Source of the DNA: Syntrophomonas sp. UBA5288
GTDB taxonomy: Bacteria; Bacillota; Syntrophomonadia; Syntrophomonadales; Syntrophomonadaceae
Reading direction: 5' to 3'
Assembly: GCA_002408445.1 (NCBI GenBank)
Contig: DHSK01000080.1
Location: 1 to 7,881 of the forward strand
DNA length: 7,881 nt
The notes beneath the pieces were generated by a model that did not search any database, was not told the origin of the DNA, and worked only from the letters and a program-made list of their open reading frames with translations. This document shows positions 1-5,977 of the stretch, piece by piece. Each line of letters begins with the position of its first letter. The stretch's first letter is position 1. Position numbers and translations under genes: made by a program.

Positions 1-512
1 ACTGATTTGAATAGATCAGTATTTATCGGATCCAAGCCGCTGAATGGTTCGTCCAGGATAAGAAGTTCCGGATCGTGAATGATAGCTGTAATTAACTGAA
101 TCTTTTGTTGATTTCCTTTGGATAGCCGTTCGGCAACTTGATAGGTATATTCGGTGGCCTTAAGTCTTTCCAGCCAGTAATCCATGGAATCTTTGGCTTC
201 CTTGTAATTCATCCCTCTAAGCCTGGCAAAATAGTGCAATTGCTCACTGACTTTGGCCTTGGGATAGATGCCGCGCTCCTCCGGCAAATACCCGAATCTA
301 ACGTTTTCGCGCGTAATCGTTTTCTTATCCCATTCAATTTTTCCACTATCCTTCTCAAGTATGCCTAAAATCATACGAATAGTAGTGGTTTTTCCAGCCC
401 CATTAGTTCCGAGCAGCCCAAATACACCGGGCTCATCAATATTAAACGACAAGTTATTGACTATTTTCTTACTGCCGAAACTCTTATTAATATTTGCAAT
501 ATGAAGTCCCAT
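1..512 (-). CDS. ABC transporter ATP-binding protein, NatA/YhaQ type (3' end beyond window)
   Basis: This is the nucleotide-binding subunit of an ABC transporter, which hydrolyses ATP on the cytoplasmic face to drive a membrane partner not in this window. I translated 170 residues on the minus strand. The Walker A GTNGAGKTT is at residues 35-43, the signature LSKGNQQK at 130-137 and the Walker B LLILDEP at 150-156, followed by the D-loop GLDP. The Q-loop region reads YLPEERG at 75-81, with Glu where many ABC proteins have Gln; this form is usual in the NatA/YhaQ (COG4152-like) group of efflux ATPases of about 300 residues. The H-loop and C-terminal domain lie beyond the left edge. The ATG at 512 is preceded by GGAGG with a 5-base gap, so the start is firm. 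The family call is solid; the substrate (Na+, peptide or drug) cannot be read from it. Confidence 0.93.
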   Translation of the reverse strand, partial: MGLHIANINKSFGSKKIVNNLSFNIDEPGVFGLLGTNGAGKTTTIRMILGILEKDSGKIEWDKKTITRENVRFGYLPEERGIYPKAKVSEQLHYFARLRGMNYKEAKDSMDYWLERLKATEYTYQVAERLSKGNQQKIQLITAIIHDPELLILDEPFSGLDPINTDLFKS

Positions 513-644
513 TTTTACCTCCAGGTAACCTGTCTTTATAGAATTGGAAAAGAGACCGTTCTTTTTCATATATTTCCCCACAGTATCCTTTCTTAGCACT
601 TTATATTTTATCATACTCTCCTAAGATCCATGCTACATGGGATA
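513..644. other. intergenic spacer upstream of the ABC ATPase
   Basis: These 132 bases separate the ATPase from the gene group upstream of it on the same strand. On the minus strand they hold AT-rich hexamers that could serve as a -10, but no convincing -35 at the right distance. A short CATG-TAG-CATG repeat near 630-640 is too small for a terminator. Transcription of the ATPase from upstream is possible. Confidence 0.4.
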
Positions 645-926
645 TTATAGGGTACGCTTTCCGAGGTATGACAACTTAAGAATTCTCTGATTAGAAAGCA
701 AAGCAACCAGGCTGTTGGTTGTATTCAGGGATTTGGCGGCAAATGCATCTAATGGTTTAAAAATGGCATTAGCACCGAACCAGATGTTAAAGGCCTGTGT
801 GAAGAAAACACTTTGACTGATTACCTTACGAGCATACTTAACCTCTTTTAAAATATCCGGTAAATCTCTGAGATTACGGTCAAATGCCAGAATATCAGCC
901 TTATTTTCGGTTGAGAAGGCAGGCAA
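645..926 (-). CDS. C-terminal reading frame overlapping the 153-residue membrane protein: separate gene or frameshifted continuation
   Basis: This frame encodes about 93 residues with normal, helix-rich composition: ADILAFDRNLRDLP, then an Arg/Lys-bearing helix, then a segment containing WFGANAIFKPLDAFAAKSLN, ending in KLSYLGKRTL. I do not recognise the family. It overlaps the end of the upstream gene (stop at 901) by 26 bases and lies one base out of frame with it. The longest form would start at a TTG at 974, which has no ribosome site. The TTG at 926 has only GGA eight bases upstream, and no ATG is available. Either it is a translationally coupled second gene, or one extra base near 900-950 has split a gene of about 235 residues. 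The second reading fits the decay seen elsewhere in this window, but the two cannot be told apart here. Confidence 0.5.
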   Translation of the reverse strand: MPAFSTENKADILAFDRNLRDLPDILKEVKYARKVISQSVFFTQAFNIWFGANAIFKPLDAFAAKSLNTTNSLVALLSNQRILKLSYLGKRTL

Positions 927-1362
927 TTTCTTTATCCAGAATATCCTTAGTTCGTTCGAATTGAGCTTCGGCAAAGAGGTTTTGAAAGTCTTCCACTACT
1001 CCCGAAAAAAAGCTCTGGATATTTTCGCCGGCTTCCATACCTTTTCTTACTATTCCTTTTAACAAAGGCTCCAGGTTTTTGCGTGCCGCAAGCCAGATAA
1101 TAATAGCCAGAGCAGCGGCCATAGCCCCATATTTGAACCCTCTTCCTTCCGGGGTAGCCAGCCAGCTATTTTGGTGACGGTCACCAAGCAGAGGCCATTC
1201 CTGCATACGTTCTTCCAGACTGGAAAGCAGATCATCTTTAAATTCCTGCCAGTTTTCTCTGCCTTCGTTGAGGCGATTGCCCATCACACCTCCTGTCCGG
1301 CGCTGCCTCAATTCCTCCTGTCTTTCTATTTCACTGAGTAATTCTTCCCGCAGATTAGTCAT
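901..1362 (-). CDS. single-span membrane protein with DUF1490/DUF5132-like plan
   Basis: This is a 153-residue protein of unproven function. Residues 1-70 are charged and helical (EELLSEIERQEELRQRR and a second Glu/Arg-rich helix). Residues about 78-95 form one hydrophobic helix (GAMAAALAIIIWLA). An amphipathic stretch follows, beginning NLEPLLKGIV and ending LFAEAQFER. The order helix, 'PL', amphipathic region, 'AEA' matches the protein encoded divergently at 1643-2038, with 35 and 38 residues respectively between P and the final A. It also resembles DUF1490/DUF5132 proteins, some of which (mycobacterial PacL) accompany P1B metal ATPases. The ATG lies 4 bases after the stop of the 37-residue ORF and has only a weak GGTA site, which suggests translational coupling. 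A membrane-bound partner of a metal pump is inference. Confidence 0.7.
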   Translation of the reverse strand: MTNLREELLSEIERQEELRQRRTGGVMGNRLNEGRENWQEFKDDLLSSLEERMQEWPLLGDRHQNSWLATPEGRGFKYGAMAAALAIIIWLAARKNLEPLLKGIVRKGMEAGENIQSFFSGVVEDFQNLFAEAQFERTKDILDKEIACLLNRK

Positions 1363-1366
1363 AGTT

Positions 1367-1480
1367 TTACCGTTGACAAGGTGGCCTGTTGCTCTCAGTC
1401 ATCATTATTTCTCTGCATAATTGTTCCTTTAGAGCTTCATAATCTGCCGGGTCCATTGCGGGTGCCGATGTATTAGCCAC
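1367..1480 (-). CDS. small 37-residue protein leading the membrane-protein operon
   Basis: The GTG at 1480 is preceded by AAGGTG with a 5-base gap, a much better start than the ATG at 1558, which lies in the probable promoter region and has no ribosome site. The product is a soluble 37-residue polypeptide with the core MDPADYEALKEQL and two cysteines (LCREI and PPCQR). I do not recognise it. Its stop codon is 4 bases before the ATG of the downstream gene, so the two are probably translated in sequence. It could be a genuine small protein or mainly a leader that loads ribosomes for the next gene. Confidence 0.5.
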   Translation of the reverse strand: MANTSAPAMDPADYEALKEQLCREIMMTESNRPPCQR

Positions 1481-1642
1481 ATTCTCACCTTCTCTGTTTT
1501 TTGGTTTAATTGTAGTTGGCTGTATTATTGACCATATATTACCATGCCATGCAATCAATTCTAAACTTTACGCTAAACATTTGAATATTTTTGGTGACTT
1601 TACACAGACTAATTGATAATTAAATGAGGCGAGGTGACTTTA
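1481..1642. promoter_or_regulatory. divergent promoter region between two membrane-protein operons
   Basis: Both flanking genes point away from this 162-base AT-rich spacer, so it must carry both promoters if they are expressed. On the plus strand, GATAAT at 1615-1620 lies 18 bases after TTGGTG (1591-1596), a tolerable sigma-A pair ending just ahead of the ribosome site. On the minus strand a TTGATT-like -35 near 1556 with an AT-rich -10 about 16 bases on is weaker. An overlapping CATGCCATGC motif sits near 1543-1552. Confidence 0.4.
1631..1636 (+). promoter_or_regulatory. ribosome binding site that favours a TTG start at 1643
   Basis: GAGGTG followed by ACTTTA places the TTG at 1643 six bases downstream, the ideal spacing. 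The GTG inside this same motif (1634) is in frame and is the competing start; it would use GAGG at 1626-1629 with a 4-base gap. Confidence 0.55.
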
Positions 1643-2038
1643 TTGAATCCGAGATTACTATTTAGAATTGCGGCTGGCGTAGGGTTAGGTTACTTTGCGG
1701 TAAAAAAGCTGGCCGCCAAACCATTACACATGGCTGCAGTAACCACTGCCAAAGGAGTACTTAATTTAGGTGATCGGGTGAATTCCGCAGGACAGGCGGT
1801 TGTCGATGGCTGGCAGGATATTGTAGCAGAAGCCAAATCGGACATAGAGCAGAAGAAAGAAAGCCATTTGGCTCACAAAGCCGGTTCAGTAATGGATACG
1901 GTATCTGAAAATGTAGCCGGATATATGCATAAAACAGCCCAATCCATTGAGGACCTGGCCGATAAACTGGAAGGCACAAATGTGGATGATGACAAACCGG
2001 ATGAGGATGAAGACGAAGATGATGAAACAAGAGAATAA
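1643..2038 (+). CDS. DUF1490/PacL-like single-span membrane protein with acidic tail
   Basis: This is a 131-residue protein. The N-terminus PRLLFRIAAGVGLGYFAVKKL is a short membrane helix or hairpin. 'KPLHMAAVTTA' and an amphipathic segment ending DIVAEAKSDIE follow, then a second helical region rich in His, Lys and Gln, and last a tail from about residue 112 that is almost all Asp and Glu. Helix, PL, amphipathic region and AEA recall DUF1490 proteins such as mycobacterial PacL, small scaffolds that bind metal through an acidic/His C-terminus beside CtpC-type ATPases. Here the tail is purely acidic, with no His motif. The gene converges on the broken P1B ATPase remains, ending 10 bases from them. 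A role in divalent metal binding at the membrane is inferred; the resemblance is by pattern, not by alignment search. Confidence 0.72.
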   Translation: MNPRLLFRIAAGVGLGYFAVKKLAAKPLHMAAVTTAKGVLNLGDRVNSAGQAVVDGWQDIVAEAKSDIEQKKESHLAHKAGSVMDTVSENVAGYMHKTAQSIEDLADKLEGTNVDDDKPDEDEDEDDETRE

Positions 2039-2048
2039 CCGGTGAAAG

Positions 2049-2660
2049 TTACCCGCTTATTTGATAAAAAATTCCTTCGGCAAAATGATCGGTGGGCAGA
2101 AAGGTATAAAAACTCTGTTTCAGAAGTTCCTCACGCTGATCAAATTGCCGGTAAATTTCCGGAACGACTTCCTGCAGAATCTGGCCGGAAATTTTTTGTT
2201 CCACATACATTAAAGCACTGTCCATTTGTTTCATTAATAAAGTCTTTAATTCCTTTTACTGCAGACTGTAACGATCTTCTGAACCAAGGATGGCATTATC
2301 CAGCATCCGGCCGGAGATGTTGCCCCAAACGGCTGACCAGCATTCTTGCTTTATCTCTTCCATAAACTCGGCCATGATTGAGGTACGGTTTAACTCAAAC
2401 CAGTATTTTACAATCGTCTGAAATCAATTGAGATATCAGCCCGGGCAGTTTGGGCAGGAAATTCTATGCCACATTCATCAAAAGCAGGCTGGAGTGCATT
2501 GGCAATCTGATATACAAGCTGTTCCATCTCCCGGGGAGCAAGCCCATTTTCTGCAATTCTTATTTATTTCGGCTTCAGTTTTAGACACCAATTCATCCGC
2601 ACACCGTTCATTCCATTCAATATGTAAGCGGATATTCTCAACCAGTTCTCTGCCATACGG
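2049..2660 (-). pseudogene. decayed gene for an unrecognised helical protein
   Basis: A continuous-looking helical protein can be read only by changing frame. From about 2684, past 2660, to 2559 one frame reads RELVENIRLHIEWNERCADE. From 2557 the next frame reads IAENGLAPREMEQLVYQIAN and runs to a stop near 2410. From 2420 a third frame reads QTIVKYWFELNRTSIMAEF and continues to 2049, interrupted by one TAA at 2258-2256 inside an otherwise smooth sequence (SLQ, stop, KELKTLL). So there are two frameshifts and one nonsense codon. The end ISG, stop, at 2049 looks original. No start is evident, and the 5' end merges with ATPase-like residues (GLKDDIRPYG), so the boundary is uncertain. I do not recognise the family. 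It is rich in Glu, Gln and aromatic residues, with no membrane helix. Confidence 0.6.
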
Positions 2661-3440
2661 TCGAATATCATCTTTTAAACCGATTCACACCTGCTATCTG
2701 ATCATCAACCGCAACATACAATACACTCTGTCCCAGGTAATTTAGTCTTCGGCTTTTATATCGGGCAGCTGTTTTTCCATAAAACGGCCAGTGCCCGTTC
2801 GATACTCCTGGTAAAAAGCAGAACCCCAAGGGCAGCTCCGATTGCCACCCGGGTAATCTGGTTGGTATAATTTTTAACTCCGGCTATCTCGGCAGGAATA
2901 ACCCGGGCCATAGGGACTGGAACATCGGTCTGGTCTGCTAAACCTGCATCAGGTATAATCTGAACCTCCCCGGCCAATAACCAGGAACCACCCAACGCCT
3001 TCTCACCTGGATATTTTAACACCGGCAAAGGACTTCCGTTTACATTGGATTCATCAAATACTGCTCTTCCTTCAGCAATAATCCCCCCATATGAAACCTG
3101 CTGCCCCTTTCGTTGATTTTTTCCTGATGAACCGGTCTGCGATTTTCATGTATCTGGTGCTGAAATTCCTGTATCTCCTTAAGCAGCTTCGTTAAGGTTA
3201 CTTGCTCGGTATCATAACAAATTAAAGCTTTGCCCGTATAATGATTGCAGTGTACCATTCGCACCTGCCCGGTAAACTTTGCTTCCAAAGACTTACTGAA
3301 CTGCTGGTTGCGATAGATTTCAACGGTAGGTTTTCCATATCAGACGTAATTTCAATATTAATATTTTCACTTTCTATTGTAATAGTAAAGATGCTTAGAG
3401 CAAGAAGTCCGGAAAAAATAGCAACGAAACCAGTCCTGTG
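2661..3440 (-). pseudogene. remnant of a P1B-type heavy-metal ATPase
   Basis: Three ATPase pieces survive in order. (1) At 3339-3110 there is an HMA-like domain: IYRNQQFSKSLEAKF, then VRMVHCNHYTGKALICYD and a closing helix. (2) From 3100 to 2759, in another frame, is an actuator-domain piece with IIAEGRAVFDES and PLPVLKYPGEKALGG, in which the usual TGE is NGS; it continues to YTNQITRVAIGAALGVLLF, RSIERALAVL and ends SCPI, where the membrane metal-site motif belongs. (3) At 2742-2680 LGQSVLYVAVDDQIAGV resembles the phosphorylation domain. Missing are the first membrane helices, the DKTGT phosphorylation site, the nucleotide-binding domain and the last helices. Stops at 3040 and 2756 and at least three frame changes show it cannot make a pump. 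The layout resembles CtpC-like ATPases. Metal specificity is unknown. Confidence 0.78.
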
Positions 3441-3531
3441 TTAACTTTCTTTACTTCAGACCATAGAATACAAACTGTCTCAATTGCTAATGAAACAGGA
3501 TTTCTTATAGCCGCCGCTGCTTAATAATAAG
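3441..3531. other. spacer between kinase stop and ATPase remnant
   Basis: No gene is visible. Read on the minus strand, a piece encoding EVKKVNTGLV (about 3460-3430) leads, after a frame change, into a hydrophobic stretch AIFSGLLALSIFTITI (3419-3370). This may be the decayed N-terminus of the ATPase or of a lost neighbour. A 5-bp hairpin (GCTTA/TAAGC) follows the kinase stop but has no T-run, so I do not call a terminator. Confidence 0.35.
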
Positions 3532-5013
3532 CTAAAAAAGGCTCGTTTGCTCCATCGAGGCTTTGAATAATACGTAAAAGGTGGTTCCATTGTTGCTAGT
3601 ATCTATTTCAATAGAAGCATTATTCTTATCGGCTATGTTGTAGCAGATGAACAAACCTAAACCAGTACCATTTTCTTTAGTAGTAAAAAAGGGCGTACCC
3701 AACTTTTCTAGAATTTCCTTCTTAATCCCCTTACCATTGTCCTTAACCGACAAGACCACATTGCCCTCTATTGCATAAGTTCGTATGGTTATGCTGTCAC
3801 CTTCCTCCGATGCATCCATCCCATTACGGACCAGATTTAAGATAAGTTGACGAATATCGTTTTCGCACAACATTACATCAGGAATTTCTCCTAATTCAAG
3901 TTTTATACACTTGTTGTTCATAATGGCTTCTGCTTGAATTAAGGGAGCAATATTGCCAATAATCTTATTAAGGTTTTCTTGGGCCACTTCTAATTCTTTA
4001 TCCTTAGCCATTGACAGGAATCCAAAGATTATAGTGTTGGCCCTTTCCAGTTCATTGATCATAGTCTCGAAATAGTCATTGTAATCATTAAAATCGCTGC
4101 TAATAGCAAGCAACTGTAAAAAACCACGTACCGTGGTCATAGGATTCCATATTTCATGAGCGATACCGGCAGCCATCTGAGCGACCACGTTCAATTTATC
4201 CATACGTGCAATCTGTTCTTCCATTCGCTTGCTTTCAGTAATATCCCGAAATACCATAACTACACCGATAATGTAACCATCATCGTCGCGAATGGGGGCG
4301 GCAGAATCAGCAATAGAAACCGTTTCCCCGCTTTTGGTAATTAATCCGGTATGATTAGCCAGGCCTATAATAAATCCTTCTTTAATGACTCTGTCTACAG
4401 GAATCTCAGCAGGTTCAAGATTTAATTCATTAAATATTCTAAAAACAGAACTTATAGGTTTTCCGATAGCTTCTTTTTGTGTATAACCTGTAATTTGTTC
4501 AGCCACCGGATTCATGAATGTAATGGTGCTATTCGTATCGGTAGTAATAACCGCATCTCCTATACTGGCTAAAGCGACCCGAAACCATTCTTTCTGATCC
4601 CTGACATCTTTATTAGCTTGTCTGTACAAATTACTTAATAAAACATCATGGACCTCATTCCTTACCGAAAGAATAAACTCATTCAGATTGCCTTCGGTAA
4701 TATGGTTGTGAACACCATCCTTAATGGTTCTTACCTGACGCTCTTTACCAATTCTTTCGGAAAATATAACACAAGGTATATCTATTGTGCTCTCTTTAAT
4801 CATCCTCAAAACAGATTGCTCATCAAACTACAAAGCACTGATATCGACTATTACTATATCCCAGGGGCCTTTCTCTAAGGCTGAAATAAAATCCTCTGAT
4901 GTTTCTACCCTTTTATAAATTTGGTGATAACCATTACTATGAAGCGCTTTTAGTGCCAGCATAGAATCTGTTCCCGCTTCTTCAACTACTAGAATACGAA
5001 GTGATAAATCCAC
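3532..5013 (-). pseudogene. receiver-PAS-histidine kinase interrupted by one in-frame TAG
   Basis: A hybrid two-component protein of 493 codons. Residues 1-115 are a receiver domain: LRILVVEEAGTD at the N-terminus, the expected phospho-acceptor Asp in DIVIVDISAL, and after the break IPCVIFSERIGKERQV and IKDGVHNHI. A TAG at 4830-4828 follows ISAL in the same frame and splits the fold. The rest is well kept: a PAS domain (WFRVALASIGDAVITTD to VVMVFRDITE), the H-box AGIAHEIWNPMTTVRG with the phospho-His codon at 4158-4156, the N-box NLVRNGMDAS, the G1 box DNGKGI, and PFFTTKENGTGLGL. HEIWNP has Trp for the usual Arg, and the N-box has Gly for the usual Ala. The GTG at 5013 has GGGGGA upstream. 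The downstream frame could restart at the TTG at 4809 or the ATG at 4803, but neither has a usable ribosome site, so a free PAS kinase is possible but unsupported. Confidence 0.85.
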
Positions 5014-5020
5014 TGAATTA

Positions 5021-5026
5021 TCCCCC
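5021..5026 (-). promoter_or_regulatory. ribosome binding site choosing GTG 5013 for the kinase
   Basis: GGGGGA lies 7 bases before the GTG at 5013. The tandem ATGs at 5031 and 5028 are in frame but have no purine-rich site before them; the G-run itself overlaps their third codon. The receiver fold begins right after the GTG (LRILVVEE). Confidence 0.5.
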
Positions 5027-5091
5027 ATCATCCATATACAGATTAAACTATCGGTATTCTATATTTTCGGCGAGTAATGCAAATTACCTTT

Positions 5092-5119
5092 TTTACAAGA
5101 CACTAACATATGTTAATAT
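5092..5119 (+). promoter_or_regulatory. candidate promoter for the structured plus-strand region, with a 12-bp palindrome
   Basis: TTTACA at 5092-5097 and TAATAT at 5114-5119 are 16 bases apart, a reasonable sigma-A pair. A perfect palindrome TAACATATGTTA (5104-5115) fills the spacer and could be an operator. The predicted transcript would begin near 5122-5127 with GGGACTGATG, exactly where local base pairing starts. Judged by eye only. Confidence 0.45.
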
Positions 5120-5121
5120 AT

Positions 5122-5430
5122 GGGACTGATGAGCTGGATCTCTGGCAAACGAGGATGAAAAATCAGGTATTAGCCGGGTGAATTTAGTAGGGATGGCCAG
5201 CCACTCAAATAGCGAAACGCAGGTTATACCTAGGACGAAGCAGTACAGAGTTACAAACTAAAGGAGTGCTAATGCTTGATCGCAAATATGCTGCCAATCA
5301 GGCTACAGATGCCATCAATTGAATTTCCGAAGTGGACGGAGGTATTACTGTATGATAAGTGGATCAAACTCTCGTTAGGGGCGATGAGTCCGTTGGAGTA
5401 TAGGCAAAGTTTCGGTTTGACTGCCTAATC
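5122..5430 (+). ncRNA. candidate structured RNA of unknown class
   Basis: About 310 bases have no long ORF on either strand but many small hairpins on the plus strand. A closing stem pairs 5131-5137 with 5197-5206 (3-base bulge) around a hairpin at 5138-5156. Further hairpins are GCG/CGC with an AAA loop (5212-5220), AGGT/ACCT (5221-5231), AGTT/AACT (5249-5259), CTCTCG with CGATGAG (5369-5388) and TAGGCA/TGCCTA (5401-5427). A promoter-like pair lies just upstream. I compared it by memory with common riboswitches, RNase P, tmRNA, SRP and hammerhead ribozymes and found no convincing full match. No T-run terminator follows. It could also be decayed DNA whose hairpins are chance. Confidence 0.4.
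5272..5322 (+). CDS. possible 16-residue ORF with a strong ribosome site
   Basis: The ATG at 5272 follows AAAGGAG with a 5-base gap, one of the best ribosome sites in the window. It encodes MLDRKYAANQATDAIN before a TGA. After the TGA the frame continues ISEVDGGITV to a second TGA at 5353, a composition that still looks like protein. It lies within the hairpin-rich plus-strand region. It may be a leader peptide for that RNA or the first codons of a gene that has been lost. Too short to be sure it is translated. Confidence 0.3.
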   Translation: MLDRKYAANQATDAIN

Positions 5431-5487
5431 TGTCCAAAAAAATGTCCGTACCCCCTTCGCTACATTTTCCACTTGCCAAATACACCT

Positions 5488-5949
5488 TTATTGAAATTCT
5501 TCAAAAAAATAGTACATTTTATCTTTTGGTATATATACGATAACCAGTGTATTATTATAGTATTTATCGCCACTGATAACCCACCAATAATAAGGCTGGT
5601 TAATAGGAGGTTTTTTGTCTTCTGTAACAGCCAAGTTATCAATTACTCTATCTATAAAGTCTTCTATAGTCTTATTTTGCTGATTATAAAAGACTTTAAT
5701 GAAAGATAAGTGCACATCATTATGTGTTTCAAATATGGTATAGCGGAATCCATCACCATGAAAGCCCACTATAGAAGTGTAATAAACTTCTTTAAAGTCA
5801 GAAGGTATCTGTAACCCCCAATATGATTCTAATGATCTATTATGGGGAGAGTAAGATTTTACTACGAAACCAATAATAATTAGCGCGATAATGATACCAA
5901 TAATGACCATGTATTTAAGTATAATTCTGTTACTTATGTGTACCACCAC
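5488..5949 (-). CDS. membrane-anchored orphan protein
   Basis: A protein of up to 153 residues that I do not recognise. One strong hydrophobic helix near the N-terminus (MVIIGIIIALIIIGFVV, residues 14-30) is followed by a soluble part of about 120 residues rich in Tyr, Phe and Asn (FKEVYYTSIVGFHGDG, PYYWWVISGDKYYNN). This suggests a small beta-rich domain outside the membrane. The ORF ends FFEEFQ. The start is uncertain. GTG 5949 lies inside the only ribosome-site-like motif, AGGTGG (5951-5946). The ATG at residue 14 (5910) begins right at the helix but has no ribosome site. An in-frame ATA at 5937 sits 8 bases after AGGTGG. It stands alone: a possible RNA region lies downstream and gene-poor DNA upstream. 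Confidence 0.65.
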   Translation of the reverse strand: MVVHISNRIILKYMVIIGIIIALIIIGFVVKSYSPHNRSLESYWGLQIPSDFKEVYYTSIVGFHGDGFRYTIFETHNDVHLSFIKVFYNQQNKTIEDFIDRVIDNLAVTEDKKPPINQPYYWWVISGDKYYNNTLVIVYIPKDKMYYFFEEFQ

Positions 5950-5953
5950 CTAT

Positions 5954-5977
5954 TGTCAAGGGGACAGGTTGTTGACA
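5954..5977. repeat. short REP-like inverted repeat
   Basis: TGTCAA (5954-5959) and TTGACA (5972-5977) flank AGGGGACAGG-containing DNA just upstream of the membrane-anchored orphan gene. Short G-rich 'GGGGACAGG' palindromes are scattered in many Firmicutes genomes, often as REP-type elements. A related GGACA motif flanks a T7 run at 5431-5447. No transposase is nearby. Confidence 0.35.

Noticed and set aside
138..504. Plus-strand ORFs opposite the ABC ATPase
   Set aside because: They lie antisense to the Walker and signature motifs of a clear gene.
2042..2745. Plus-strand ORFs of 105-107 residues over the pseudogenes
   Set aside because: Composition is like antisense of coding DNA, with no good ribosome sites. 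The minus strand carries recognisable protein pieces.
3241..3444. Plus-strand 67-residue ORF
   Set aside because: Shadow of the HMA-like domain fragment on the other strand.
4828..4830. Pyrrolysine at the kinase TAG
   Set aside because: The same gene ends in TAG at 3532-3534, there are no pyl genes in view, and a receiver loop has no need of it. Left only as a test.
5125..5133. CTGATGAG suggests a hammerhead ribozyme core
   Set aside because: No helix II closing into GAAA and no matching cleavage site at the expected distance.
5171..5200. GGGTGAAT followed by GTAGGG recalls conserved pieces of the ydaO (cyclic-di-AMP) riboswitch
   Set aside because: The other conserved parts, before and after, are not found in the right order, so the likeness is local only.
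5363..5375. Minus-strand GAGTTTGATCC resembles the 5' end of 16S rRNA
   Set aside because: The match stops after 11 bases and nothing rRNA-like follows.
5431..5447. TGTCC-A7-TGTCC as a terminator of the orphan gene on the minus strand
   Set aside because: It is a direct, not inverted, repeat. The T-run on the minus strand has no stem before it.
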